The notes beneath the pieces are model-generated. The model was not told the origin of the DNA, ran no database searches, and worked only from the letters and a program-made list of their open reading frames with translations. Shown one piece after another: positions 25,239 through 33,319 of a stretch of DNA of 64,000 bases. Position 1 is the stretch's first letter; every line of letters begins with the position of its first letter. Source of the stretch: Azospirillum fermentarium (lineage in GTDB: Bacteria > Pseudomonadota > Alphaproteobacteria > Azospirillales > Azospirillaceae); the NCBI RefSeq assembly GCF_025961205.1, contig NZ_JAOQNH010000001.1, positions 1,884,001 through 1,948,000 on the forward strand, in the 5' to 3' direction. The position numbers were made by a program, and so were the translations under genes.

Positions 25239-25879
25239 TCACCCGAACACAGCGAGACGATGCGGGGAGAGGAGCCCGGCCACGTCAGACGGAAGCGCGG
25301 CGCCATCACCGAAGCCGCCAACCCAATAGGAGGTGGACAGAACCCCGTCGATGTCCTCGGACTTCACCAGGGGGTCACGGGTTCGGGCGAACCACTCTGC
25401 CTTGACCAGCAGTATGGTTGCCCGCTCCACATCCTCGGGCAGGGTCGCGCCAGCGGCGCCGGGAAGGATGTAGCCGGCCGAGTAGTCCACCACGATCTTG
25501 CCCGCTGGCCTGTGGCGTCCATCGTCTCCGTGTCCGATCCGGTGAGCCGGTAGACGAACCCCACGTCGTCCTCGGTCTCATAGTCGCCAGCGGTCAGCGT
25601 GTTGCCCGTCTCGGACACGGAGACGATGGACGCCACAGGCCAGCGCGACAGGGACAGGGTTTCGGTTGGTGCCAATAGGCGGAACGTCTCCCGCACCGTT
25701 TCCAACGCGAAGGTGCGACCGCACCAGCGCCGAATGGTGGCGCTGGCACGGTCGATCACCTCCGACAGCCAATCGTCATCCGCCGTGCCGGAAAGCTTCA
25801 GCTCCGTCTTGACGGCGGCCAAAGTGGTAAGCTGTTGGCTCACGGCCGGGGTGATGACGGTCAGCATGGCGTGCCTCAC
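25239..25879 (-). pseudogene. Frameshifted head-tail connector (gp6-like)
   Basis: The first frame (from 25879) begins MRHAMLTVITPAVSQQLTTL and continues ..KTELKLSGTADDDWLSEVI, the usual gp6/YqbG connector start. After GSDTETMDATGQ it becomes non-homologous (RARSWWTTRP). The expected C-terminus continues in another frame with GKIVVDYSAGYILPGAAGAT to LPEDVERATILLVKAEW. The shift falls near 25500, directly at the left arm of a perfect 35-bp inverted repeat (25503-25537/25611-25645). The two reading frames overlap, and neither alone is a complete connector. Connectors sit under the portal and accept the tail, so loss would block head completion. A sequencing error remains possible but would not explain the inverted repeat. 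Confidence 0.8.
25503..25645. repeat. Perfect 35-bp inverted repeat inside connector gene
   Basis: Arms 25503-25537 and 25611-25645 are exact reverse complements separated by 73 bases. The right arm encodes the expected SRWPVASIVSVSE; the left arm encodes the same DNA backwards as SDTETMDATGQ. This is the signature of a template-switch inversion duplication. Confidence 0.93.
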
Positions 25880-26301
25880 GCGGGCGGGTTGGCGGTGGGC
25901 GCGTTGACCGGGTGCCCCAGGATCGCCACGGCCCCCAGGTTCGCCGCGCTAGCGTTGCCGGTCGGCGTGATGGTGAGGCGCTGGTACCGCTTGCCCCCGA
26001 CATAGCCGACCTTCCGCGCCTTGTTGTCGTGGGCGAAGGTGAAGCCGGCCAGCGCCTCGGTTCCGACCAACAACTCATCGGGCACGGCCAGGGCGTCCGA
26101 CAGGTTGGCGGCGTCGCCATGTTCCACCAGCACGGAGAAGGTGGCGTCTGCGTCGGCCAGCGTGCCGGTGAGGATGACGAAGGTCACGGAGCCGTAGCCC
26201 AGGCTGTCCACGATGGCGGAGACGACGGCGGTGTTGTCGCTCGTCGCCACGCTCGGCGGGATGATGTTGACCGGGGTGATGTTGTTCAGCAGGTCGCGCA
26301 T
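25876..26301 (-). CDS. Small phage head protein, unknown
   Basis: 141 residues. AAGGAGG lies just upstream of the ATG at 26301. The protein (MRDLLNNITPVNIIPPSVAT, then SLGYGSVTFVILTGTLADAD) has the pattern common to proteins encoded just after HK97-type capsids in many alphaproteobacterial prophages. Beta-rich; possibly a head decoration or stabilising protein. It overlaps the connector start by 4 bases. Confidence 0.7.
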   Translation of the reverse strand: MRDLLNNITPVNIIPPSVATSDNTAVVSAIVDSLGYGSVTFVILTGTLADADATFSVLVEHGDAANLSDALAVPDELLVGTEALAGFTFAHDNKARKVGYVGGKRYQRLTITPTGNASAANLGAVAILGHPVNAPTANPPA

Positions 26302-26314
26302 GGGTGTTCCTCCT

Positions 26315-27949
26315 TCAGCTCGCGGCCACGATTAGCTTGCGCAGCGCCTCGGACTTGCGGACACCACCGGCAACCCGCTTGCGGGCATGGAAACGGCACT
26401 TGCCCTTGGTACGCTGGGTCAGATCGTCGCGCAGCAGGTAGAAGCCCACGCGGTCGAACACCCGGTAGCCTTGGGCGAAGTCGCCGAAGATGATGGGGAT
26501 GGCGCCGCCGGCCACGTCGGGCATGTCGGGCAGTTCCACCACCGGGCGCCCCAGGATGGTAGTGACGGGCGAGCCGGCCAGCCCGGTCATGGACAGCAGG
26601 TATTCGCCCGTCGTGGTCTTCAGCTTGCGGCAGGCGCCCAGGGTGGTGGAGTTCATCCCCCACACGGCATTGGTCCGGTAGGGCGACGGCAGGGCGTGGA
26701 ACAGGTCGATCAGCGAGTCGGGGAGGATCTTCGCTGCGTCGCCCGTCACCACGCTGGGGATGGTGGTGTCCGACATGAAGCCCATGGGGCGCTTCACACC
26801 GTTGCCAGAGACGAAGGCTTGCCCTTCCGCCTGTCCGAACTCTTCGGCGAGGTCGCCGGCCAGCTCGGCGAAGATATCGACGGCGGCGTCCTCCAGGGTG
26901 GAGAAGGCCACGTCCACATAGGCGGTCAGTTCCTTCACCTCATAGGCCGACTTGCCGTAGCGCGAGCCGGTCTCGGTGTCCTCCCGGTCCTCCAGCTCCT
27001 CCACCCACGTCGCGGTGGGACGGCCGATGCGCTTGGGCAGTTCCACCGAACCGCGTGTCGTGTTGCGCACGGTGGCGAACTGGCGAACCGGCGACCACAG
27101 GACGATGTTCTTGTCCACCTCGGCGATGAACTCGGCCGGCGCCAGATAGCCGGCGCTGGTGTCGTCGCCCGTGCGCAGGGTCTTCACCTCGGTGTAGTCC
27201 ATGCCGGCGGTGCCGCCCCGGAGGTAGTTCTCAAACGCCTTGCGCTCGGGAGCCTCGGCCCCCTTGGTCTCCGTGGTGGGCGCGGCGCCCGGCCGGCGGA
27301 GCGCGGTCTCCACCTTGCCCAGACGGTCGGTGATCGGCGCCAGCGCGGCGGTGATCGCGGCCGTCATCTTCGTCTCGATGCCGGCCACCAGCTCGGCCGC
27401 CTTGGTCTCCACCGTGCCGTTGTCGGGCGCGGCCGTGGTCTCGTCTTCCATGGTGCTCTCCTCAAGAATGGCCGCGCCAGCGGCCGGGAAACTCTTCACA
27501 CTGGTGATGCGGGCGGACGGCGCGGCGGGCACGGCGACGAGCGACACCTCCAAGAGGTCCACCTCGTCCAGCCGGCGGACACCGCCGGGAAGCCGCGTCG
27601 CCTTCACCGTGCGAAAGCCGATGCTCAAGCCGGTGACGGCCTTGGTCTTGGCGAAGGCATAGGCTTCGTCGCCCGTGGTCGTGCCCAGCGCCAGCCGGCC
27701 CGAGACCTTCAGCCCTTCCGGGGCTTCCTCCATCGTCTCCCAGGTGCCGGCCACGGCCGCCGGGTCGTGGCTCAGCTGCATGGCGGGCATGGTGCCGCGC
27801 GCCTTGTGCTCGGCCAGCGAGCGGGCGAAAGCACCAGGCGCCACGATGTCCCGCACCCGGTCGGGCGCACCGCCGAACGGGGACGCAAGGCCGTTGATCA
27901 CCCCGGCGTCGGACGGAGCGAACTTGAATTCGAGGTCAAGCCGCTCCAT
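26315..27949 (-). CDS. Fused HK97 prohead protease and major capsid protein
   Basis: 544 residues. Residues 1 to about 160 are a U35-type prohead protease (catalytic His61 in QLSHDP and Ser109 in GLSIGF). A charged linker (about 165-240) acts as the scaffold/delta region. Residues 250-544 are the HK97-fold capsid, with LRTGDDTSAGYLAPAEF, GFMSDTTIP and IIFGDFAQGYRVFDR. In most phages these are two genes; a fused form would be cut by the protease during head maturation. It is preceded by the portal gene with a 14-base overlap, so the order portal-protease-capsid is classical. Confidence 0.93.
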   Translation of the reverse strand: MERLDLEFKFAPSDAGVINGLASPFGGAPDRVRDIVAPGAFARSLAEHKARGTMPAMQLSHDPAAVAGTWETMEEAPEGLKVSGRLALGTTTGDEAYAFAKTKAVTGLSIGFRTVKATRLPGGVRRLDEVDLLEVSLVAVPAAPSARITSVKSFPAAGAAILEESTMEDETTAAPDNGTVETKAAELVAGIETKMTAAITAALAPITDRLGKVETALRRPGAAPTTETKGAEAPERKAFENYLRGGTAGMDYTEVKTLRTGDDTSAGYLAPAEFIAEVDKNIVLWSPVRQFATVRNTTRGSVELPKRIGRPTATWVEELEDREDTETGSRYGKSAYEVKELTAYVDVAFSTLEDAAVDIFAELAGDLAEEFGQAEGQAFVSGNGVKRPMGFMSDTTIPSVVTGDAAKILPDSLIDLFHALPSPYRTNAVWGMNSTTLGACRKLKTTTGEYLLSMTGLAGSPVTTILGRPVVELPDMPDVAGGAIPIIFGDFAQGYRVFDRVGFYLLRDDLTQRTKGKCRFHARKRVAGGVRKSEALRKLIVAAS

Positions 27950-29162
27950 TGCCGGCCTCCGTGCTGGTGGTGCCGTTGGTCGGGGCGGGCGCGGTGTTGA
28001 CCGGGCGCATGAAGGTCTCGCCCCCGGCGTAGGGGGCGCGGTTCTCCATGGAGCGGGCCTCGTTCGGATTGAGCACGCCCGCGTTGATGGCCTTGCTGTA
28101 TGCCTCGAAGCGCGCGGCGATGTCGGCGCGGGCGAGGTCGTCCACCAGGAACTCGAAGTAGTATTCGCCCCGTTCCTCCGGGGTCAGCAGCGTAATCGCC
28201 AGCGCGTCGCACCACAGGCGCAGGATTGGCAGCATGCAGAAGGTGAGGAACTGTTGCCCCATGCTTTCCGCGTTGGCGTGGGTGGCGCGGTCCATCTCGC
28301 CCACCATGTGCAGCGGCACGCGCCAGAAGCGGCTGACTTCCTCCACCTGAAAGCGGCGCATCTCCAACGTCTGCGCATCCACGCTCGACAGTTGGAGTTG
28401 CTGGAAGTCCATGTCCTCTTCGAGGATCAGCGTCTTGCCGGCGTTGGCGGCCCCGCCGAACCATTGGGTGAAGGAGACGCGGAGCTTCTTCATCAGCTCG
28501 GGCGTCACCTTGCGCTTGTGCTTCAGGATGCCAGACGGCTTGGCGCCACGGCCGAACAGCCCGCCGCAGTGGGTTTCCAGGGTCAGGGAAAGGCCGATGG
28601 CTTCACGGGCCAGCGTGACGGGCGAAGCGCCCTTATGAACGTCCAGCCCAACGCCCCGGATGTGCAGGATCTCCGAACGGTCGTAGTCGCGCGCCAGCCC
28701 GGCCCCCGTGGCGACGGTGTAGACCGGAACCATGGTGCGCGGGTCTTGCCGGACGGAGACGGTGCGCGGGTCCAGCGGGATCAGCTCGGCCACCCGCCCG
28801 GCTCCGTCGCGGTTCACGAAGGCATAGGCGTTGCCGTAGGTGGCGAAGTGCGTGCCCAGCACGAGACGGAACTCGCTGGCCGGGGTCCACGGGTTGGCGG
28901 CTTGCGTGACCAGGGGGTAGACGGGGTGGTCGGTGGCGCGCTCCCGGTCGTCCGGCCCCTTCTTGCGGTACAGGTGCGGGGTCAGTTGTTCGACGGTCTC
29001 GGCGATCACCTTGACGCAGGCGAAGGCGACGGAACAGCCCATGGCGGTTTCCGGGGAGACGGAAACGCCCGCTGCGGTCGGCAGAGCACCGCCGGTCAGG
29101 ACTTCATAGCCACCAGCGTCTTTGCGCTCGTAAGGCAATCTCTGCCTCAGCCAACCAAACAT
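27936..29162 (-). CDS. Phage portal protein (HK97 family)
   Basis: 408 residues. It begins MFGWLRQRLPYE and contains SVAFACVKVIAETVEQLTPH, PASEFRLVLGTHFATYGNAY, VGEMDRATHANAESMGQQFL and the C-terminal EARSMENRAPYAGGETFM. It forms the dodecameric DNA entry and tail-docking ring at one capsid vertex. It is the first gene of the leftward head/packaging cluster. A 145-bp AT-rich noncoding gap separates it from the replication genes and could hold its promoter. Confidence 0.93.
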   Translation of the reverse strand: MFGWLRQRLPYERKDAGGYEVLTGGALPTAAGVSVSPETAMGCSVAFACVKVIAETVEQLTPHLYRKKGPDDRERATDHPVYPLVTQAANPWTPASEFRLVLGTHFATYGNAYAFVNRDGAGRVAELIPLDPRTVSVRQDPRTMVPVYTVATGAGLARDYDRSEILHIRGVGLDVHKGASPVTLAREAIGLSLTLETHCGGLFGRGAKPSGILKHKRKVTPELMKKLRVSFTQWFGGAANAGKTLILEEDMDFQQLQLSSVDAQTLEMRRFQVEEVSRFWRVPLHMVGEMDRATHANAESMGQQFLTFCMLPILRLWCDALAITLLTPEERGEYYFEFLVDDLARADIAARFEAYSKAINAGVLNPNEARSMENRAPYAGGETFMRPVNTAPAPTNGTTSTEAGNGAA

Positions 29163-29307
29163 GAAAAGCCTGCCACGTCAGAAACGGCAAGATCATTCTA
29201 CACGAAATAGGAAAATTAGCAACACACGGAGACAGTATTCCGCTAACGTCCGCTTTGGTACGCCTGTGTTTTTATTTGTTTGTTAGGGGGGGCGTACCGA
29301 CGCACTT

Positions 29308-29595
29308 CTATCTCCGCGCGCCGAACACCTCAGCCCACGCCCGACGCTCAGCGTCGGAACGGGATAGATGCGCGTCGAACTCCAGAATGGCCGCGCGCTC
29401 CTCGAAGTCGTCCAGGCGGTCGAGAAAGTCGGGGTAGCTGGTCAGCAGGTGGACCAAGCCGGCCTTCTCCGCACGGACGGCGGCGATGATGGCGGTGGGC
29501 AACGGCACCGATGCCCGGAGCCGCAGGTTGCCGCCATCGACATGGACGGTCGCGCCTTGATCGCGGATCGCGCGCAGCACGGACACGGCTGTCAT
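29308..29595 (-). CDS. Small protein resembling a TubC N-terminal docking domain
   Basis: 95 residues from the ATG at 29595, which has GGAG eight bases upstream. Residues 1-50 (VSVLRAIRDQGATVHVDGGN, LRLRA, then IIAAVRAEKAGLVHLL) have the pattern of the TubC_N-type fold known from polyketide/peptide synthetase termini and from short proteins encoded beside primase-helicases in mobile elements. The remainder is charged. It overlaps the helicase gene by 4 bases and may be a replication cofactor; function unknown. Confidence 0.62.
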   Translation of the reverse strand: MTAVSVLRAIRDQGATVHVDGGNLRLRASVPLPTAIIAAVRAEKAGLVHLLTSYPDFLDRLDDFEERAAILEFDAHLSRSDAERRAWAEVFGARR

Positions 29596-31289
29596 ATCGT
29601 CGTCTCCCAAAGGCTGGAGCCAGAGAGTGGGGGCAAATCAGCGTCCCCAGCGTCCACACCGTCCCCGGTGCCGCCAAGCTCTAGAGATTGCTTTGTTTTT
29701 TCGGGGACGGTGCTGGACGGCGCAGCGTCCCCAGCGGGGACGGTCAGCGTCCCCACCTCCACCCGGCGGATTCGGATCGCCCGCTTCTTATCGGCACCAC
29801 GGCCGATATGCTGGTCGAGTTCGATCTCGACACCCAGCGCACGCAGGGCGGGCGCGACGCGGCGAAGACGGTTCGACAGGCGCGTGCCATCCTTCGGCCA
29901 CACCTTATCCCGTGACACCTCCAACGAGACCTTGGCGTTGATCTCGGCCAGAAGCGCGGTCGCCGTGGCAATGTAGGTGGACCGCTCCGACGCTATCTCC
30001 AGCACGGCGGCGGCCAGCGGATCGGCCTCGACAGCCTCTTCGACACCGCGCGCGCGGTTGGTCTCGTAGGCGGCAACGAACTGGTCGGGCTTCCACCCGA
30101 AGGCCGGGAAGCCGGCGGCGGACCACAGGGCGAAATCGGCCATGCGGGGCAGGCGCGGGAGCGTCACCGTGGCGCGGTTGCGCAACGCCACCGACACGCC
30201 GTCGAACAGCGCACCCAGGATGCGCGGCGCGGCGGCGTCGAACTCCGACCAGAACGCGGCTTCCGGCCGGCGGGCCTCCGCCGTCATCGCCGGCAGGGTC
30301 AGGGCAACGGCTCGGTCGGCCAGATCGGGGCGGGATACCAGCGCGGGAATGCCGTTCAGCAGGACCGGGCGGCACACGTCGATCAAGACTTCCTCGTTGT
30401 TCGTGTAGAGCGCCCGTGTGGCGAACCCGCCCCCGGTGGCGATGCGGCAGAACCAATCCGATTGGTCGCCGTCGATGAAGGACAGGTTGTCGTAACCCAG
30501 CACCCAGCCGTTGCGCGCGGCAATCAGCGCGTCGCGCTCGTCCTTCGGCGGAGAGCGCAGATCGGCCGCGTTCGGATCGACCAGCCGGCGCAGCACGCGG
30601 CAGAACGTGGACTTGGCGGCGCCCTGTTCGCCGTTCACCACCATGACGGGGAACGGCCCCTTGCGCTTCAGGCAAGCCACGATCCAGGCCACGGCGAGGC
30701 GGAAGTCTTCGTCGCTCCCGATGTTGAGGAAGGGGCGCAACTCATCAATGCGGCCACCCTTCTGCGGCACCGGCAGGGCGCGCAGCCCGGCCGGGCGGAT
30801 GAAGGGGCACGGCGGGCGGGAGACGACGCTCCAGCCGTCCGGCCCGATGATGACGGCGGACCAGTCGGGCGTGCCCAGGTCGATGACGACACGGCCTTCG
30901 TGCTCTCCGACGCGGACGGCGGGCACCTTCTCCGCCCCGTTGCAGGCGATGGCTTCGACGCTGTTCAGCGCGTCGGCAAGGGCCTGAGACGACGGTGAGC
31001 CGGGGATGGTGATCTTCGTGTCGCCCTCGGCGACCACCTGCTTGTAGCGGGCGCCGTAGGTCTTCAGCAGGTGGCGACGGTAGGCGCTGGAGCGGACGGC
31101 AAAGCTTTCGAGATGCCCGTCCACCTCCACGGTGGCGTAGGCGACATGATCGGCGTCGCGCCACAGTTCGCCGCGCGTCGCGCACAGGATCAGCTTGTCG
31201 CGCTGGGACAGCCCGTCGTCATCCTCACCACCAGAGGGCGGCGTGAACTCCGGTGCGGTCTCGATGATCTTGCGAACGTCGTCAGGCAT
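29592..31289 (-). CDS. Replication helicase-like ATPase of Element B
   Basis: 565 residues from 31289. A central ATPase shows Walker A in VVNGEQGAAKSTF, then RDALIAARNGWVLGYDNLS as Walker B region and LNGIPALVSRPDLADRAV. This is the arrangement of D5-like (superfamily 3-related) helicases in prophages and satellites. The C-terminal 100 residues include a winged-helix-like WPKDGTRLSNRLRRVAPALR. The last 45 codons overlay three copies of the 10-mer CAGCGTCCCC (see the repeats at 35585). It partners with the primase, whose stop overlaps its start by 8 bases. Confidence 0.8.
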   Translation of the reverse strand: MPDDVRKIIETAPEFTPPSGGEDDDGLSQRDKLILCATRGELWRDADHVAYATVEVDGHLESFAVRSSAYRRHLLKTYGARYKQVVAEGDTKITIPGSPSSQALADALNSVEAIACNGAEKVPAVRVGEHEGRVVIDLGTPDWSAVIIGPDGWSVVSRPPCPFIRPAGLRALPVPQKGGRIDELRPFLNIGSDEDFRLAVAWIVACLKRKGPFPVMVVNGEQGAAKSTFCRVLRRLVDPNAADLRSPPKDERDALIAARNGWVLGYDNLSFIDGDQSDWFCRIATGGGFATRALYTNNEEVLIDVCRPVLLNGIPALVSRPDLADRAVALTLPAMTAEARRPEAAFWSEFDAAAPRILGALFDGVSVALRNRATVTLPRLPRMADFALWSAAGFPAFGWKPDQFVAAYETNRARGVEEAVEADPLAAAVLEIASERSTYIATATALLAEINAKVSLEVSRDKVWPKDGTRLSNRLRRVAPALRALGVEIELDQHIGRGADKKRAIRIRRVEVGTLTVPAGDAAPSSTVPEKTKQSLELGGTGDGVDAGDADLPPLSGSSLWETTI

Positions 31290-32172
31290 GGGCGATCTCC
31301 GCAGCCGTGGCCGCGCGTAGGATGTCGTTGAAATCCGTGTCGGGGACGGGAGGCAGGGCGAGGCGGACGCGGCGGCCTTCGGCATGGAACCGGCGGGCGG
31401 CGGCCTCGGCCTTGCGCTGCCCCACGCCGTTGGTGTCGTGATCGACCAGGATCACCACCTCGGCCACCACGGGCGGCAAGATCAGATCGACCAGATTGCC
31501 GGCGGAGAAGGCGGCCCAGCCGGGAAGGCCGGTTTCCTGCATCCCCGACAGGACGGTCTCCAGTCCCTCCCCGACCAGCAGAGTGGAGCCAGCCGGGGCA
31601 AGCCGGATCGCGGCGCCCTTCAGCGGCCCCAAGGTCATCTTCGGGCTTGGCACGGCGGCCTTGTCGGCGCCGCCGGGAGCGAGGAAGGTGCGGTGGATTG
31701 CACACACCCGGTTGCCGGGATGCAGGGCGAAGGCGGCCACCATGCACGGGAACCGCCGGCCGGTCGGCGCGTGCTTGGCGTTGGGCAGAAAGCGGATAGT
31801 CGGTGGCACGGGGAACCGGATCGCCCGGTTGCGGAGATAGGTCTCAGCGTCCGTCCCCATGGCGGGGAGGGTCTGGCTCCAGAGGTCCAAGGCGGCCTTC
31901 CGCTTCGCGTCGGGATCGGCCGCGACGGTCGGTTCACGGCGGGCCGGCGGGGTCCACGTCCGGTCAGGCTCGCCCGCCCATAGCCCTTGGGCGCGAAGGG
32001 CCTGGATCACGTCGGCTTGGGAGCACCCGCACGCATGGCTCTTGACCAGCACGCGGCCTTTGTCTTCCTCGACGGTGAAGCCGGACGGGTAGCCGCAGCT
32101 CGGGCAACGGCCGCTGTAAGTCCGGCCGGCGCGGGCAAGGCCCAGCGCCTTGGCGATGCCGGCGGCGTCCAT
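31282..32172 (-). CDS. Toprim-type primase of Element B
   Basis: 296 residues. The start at 32172 has GGAAGG seven bases upstream. The N-terminus has a zinc-binding CPSCGYPSGF and CGCSQADVIQAL, then a Toprim fold: LLVGEGLETVLSG (catalytic Glu) and VVILVDHDTNGVGQRKAEA (DxD-like acidic). This is the layout of phage/plasmid primases of the DUF7146-toprim class. Together with the helicase it should prime and unwind the element for autonomous replication after excision. Confidence 0.85.
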   Translation of the reverse strand: MDAAGIAKALGLARAGRTYSGRCPSCGYPSGFTVEEDKGRVLVKSHACGCSQADVIQALRAQGLWAGEPDRTWTPPARREPTVAADPDAKRKAALDLWSQTLPAMGTDAETYLRNRAIRFPVPPTIRFLPNAKHAPTGRRFPCMVAAFALHPGNRVCAIHRTFLAPGGADKAAVPSPKMTLGPLKGAAIRLAPAGSTLLVGEGLETVLSGMQETGLPGWAAFSAGNLVDLILPPVVAEVVILVDHDTNGVGQRKAEAAARRFHAEGRRVRLALPPVPDTDFNDILRAATAAEIAHA

Positions 32173-32173
32173 C

Positions 32174-32356
32174 TCAGGCCCTTCCCGCTTCGGCACGCCA
32201 GACGAGCGTGATCTCGGCGGCGAGCTGGTCAAGTGTGCGGGCAGCCGGCGCCGGCGCGGGAAGCCGCAGGGCGTGGGCGGGTTCAGCCCACAGGCGGCGG
32301 AACTGCCGGTTCTCGGCCGGGTCACTCTGGCGAAAGAAGTCAGACGCGGCGCGCAT
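32174..32356 (-). CDS. Small hypothetical protein in replication operon
   Basis: 60 residues (MRAASDFFRQSDPAENRQFR, then RLWAEPAHALRLPAPAPAAR). No family is recognised. Its stop is one base from the primase ATG and its start is 4 bases after the AlpA-like stop, so it is embedded in the leftward operon and probably translated. Confidence 0.5.
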   Translation of the reverse strand: MRAASDFFRQSDPAENRQFRRLWAEPAHALRLPAPAPAARTLDQLAAEITLVWRAEAGRA

Positions 32357-32360
32357 CGGC

Positions 32361-32657
32361 TCAGCCCTCCACATTGCCGGCCAGACGCGCCAGGAAGTCG
32401 GCGGGCGAGTCGGTGATGATCCGGCGGCGTCCCACCGTGACGAAGCGGATCAGGCCGTCGCCCATCAGCTCGTATGCCTTGGAGCGGCCGATACCGGCCC
32501 CATAGCAGAACTCCGGGACGGAATAGCCGGCCTTGGCGACGCGGCTCGGGTCGATGGCCTTGCCCCTCTGGCGAGGGTGGCTATCGGTGGAGTCCAGGCA
32601 AGCCGGGAACGTCTGCGGCCGAGGGGTGTTCCCCGGCCGCCCGTTCAGGGTCGTCAT
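32361..32657 (-). CDS. AlpA/excisionase-like helix-turn-helix protein
   Basis: 98 residues. The C-terminal half (YSVPEFCYGAGIGRSKAYEL, then LIRFVTVGRRRIITDSPADF) is a MerR-like winged helix of the excisionase/AlpA class. In phage satellites such proteins activate integrase or excision and start the operon. It is the second gene of the leftward replication operon, upstream of primase and helicase. Confidence 0.75.
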   Translation of the reverse strand: MTTLNGRPGNTPRPQTFPACLDSTDSHPRQRGKAIDPSRVAKAGYSVPEFCYGAGIGRSKAYELMGDGLIRFVTVGRRRIITDSPADFLARLAGNVEG

Positions 32658-32697
32658 TTGTATTTGTCCTATTTTCTAGGGAGTGATTAACAGCGCT

Positions 32698-33177
32698 TCA
32701 GTCTTCCTCGCCGATCTCTTCAAGAGCATCGACAACGCGTTCTGCAATCGAGCCGATGCTAACGTAGATGACCGCATCGGGGATTTCGGGCTGTTCGCCA
32801 GCGCCGTTGTAGACGCAGTGCTTCCAACCATTCTCTTCACGCCAAACAAAGAGAACCGTATGGGACAGCGCAGCAACCAACGCTCTCGGGGGCGTATTCT
32901 TGTAGGTCAGCAAGAGCATGTGCGGAACGAGAAAGCCACCAACAATCAAGCTCGCCAACTCCACAGGCACGCAAAATTCCACCAGTCGCCGAATGACAGC
33001 GAGGCGGAATGCATCCCACACGGAGAACTGGCGCCACTTCTGGCCCTCTCGTTCCTCATTCGCTTCGAGCATCACCTGCTTTCGGTCGAGCCAGTTGCGG
33101 ATGACCTTCGCGTTGCCGCCCGTGGCGTAGACGACGCTTGAAAACCGATACCGCTTATCAGAAATCGGGTTGACCAT
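32698..33177 (-). CDS. MerR-like DNA-binding hypothetical protein
   Basis: 159 residues from 33177. Residues about 10-75 (FSSVVYATGGNAKVIRNWLD, then WRQFSVWDAFRLAVIRRLVE) look like a MerR-type winged helix with a following helix. The C-terminal part is hydrophobic (LIVGGFLVPHMLLLTYK) and then acidic. It may be a transcription factor of the element. The family is not recognised. Confidence 0.6.
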   Translation of the reverse strand: MVNPISDKRYRFSSVVYATGGNAKVIRNWLDRKQVMLEANEEREGQKWRQFSVWDAFRLAVIRRLVEFCVPVELASLIVGGFLVPHMLLLTYKNTPPRALVAALSHTVLFVWREENGWKHCVYNGAGEQPEIPDAVIYVSIGSIAERVVDALEEIGEED

Positions 33178-33286
33178 TTTCACCTCCGTTGAGGCGAATA
33201 TAGCAACGCGCCGCGGTCGCGTCAAGAACGCCTCTGCTGAGGAAATTTACGTCGATGGGGCACCCGTTGGCGTGGCGCCAATATGA

Positions 33287-33314
33287 CAAAAGGGGCCGGC
33301 GGAGCCGGCCCCCT
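33287..33314 (-). terminator. Terminator of the Tat-signal protein gene
   Basis: On the minus strand GGGGCCGGC-TCC-GCCGGCCCC is followed by TTTT, a few bases after the stop at 33320. It insulates this gene from the replication operon. Confidence 0.8.
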
Positions 33315-33319
33315 TGGGT

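Noticed and set aside
25239..25493. Separate small gene (84 codons) after the head-tail connector
   Set aside because: Its product is the expected C-terminal part of a gp6-like connector; it is explained by a frameshift.
22424..29162. Gene transfer agent cluster
   Set aside because: GTA clusters include tail genes and lack integrase and att sites; here there are clear att repeats and a replication module.
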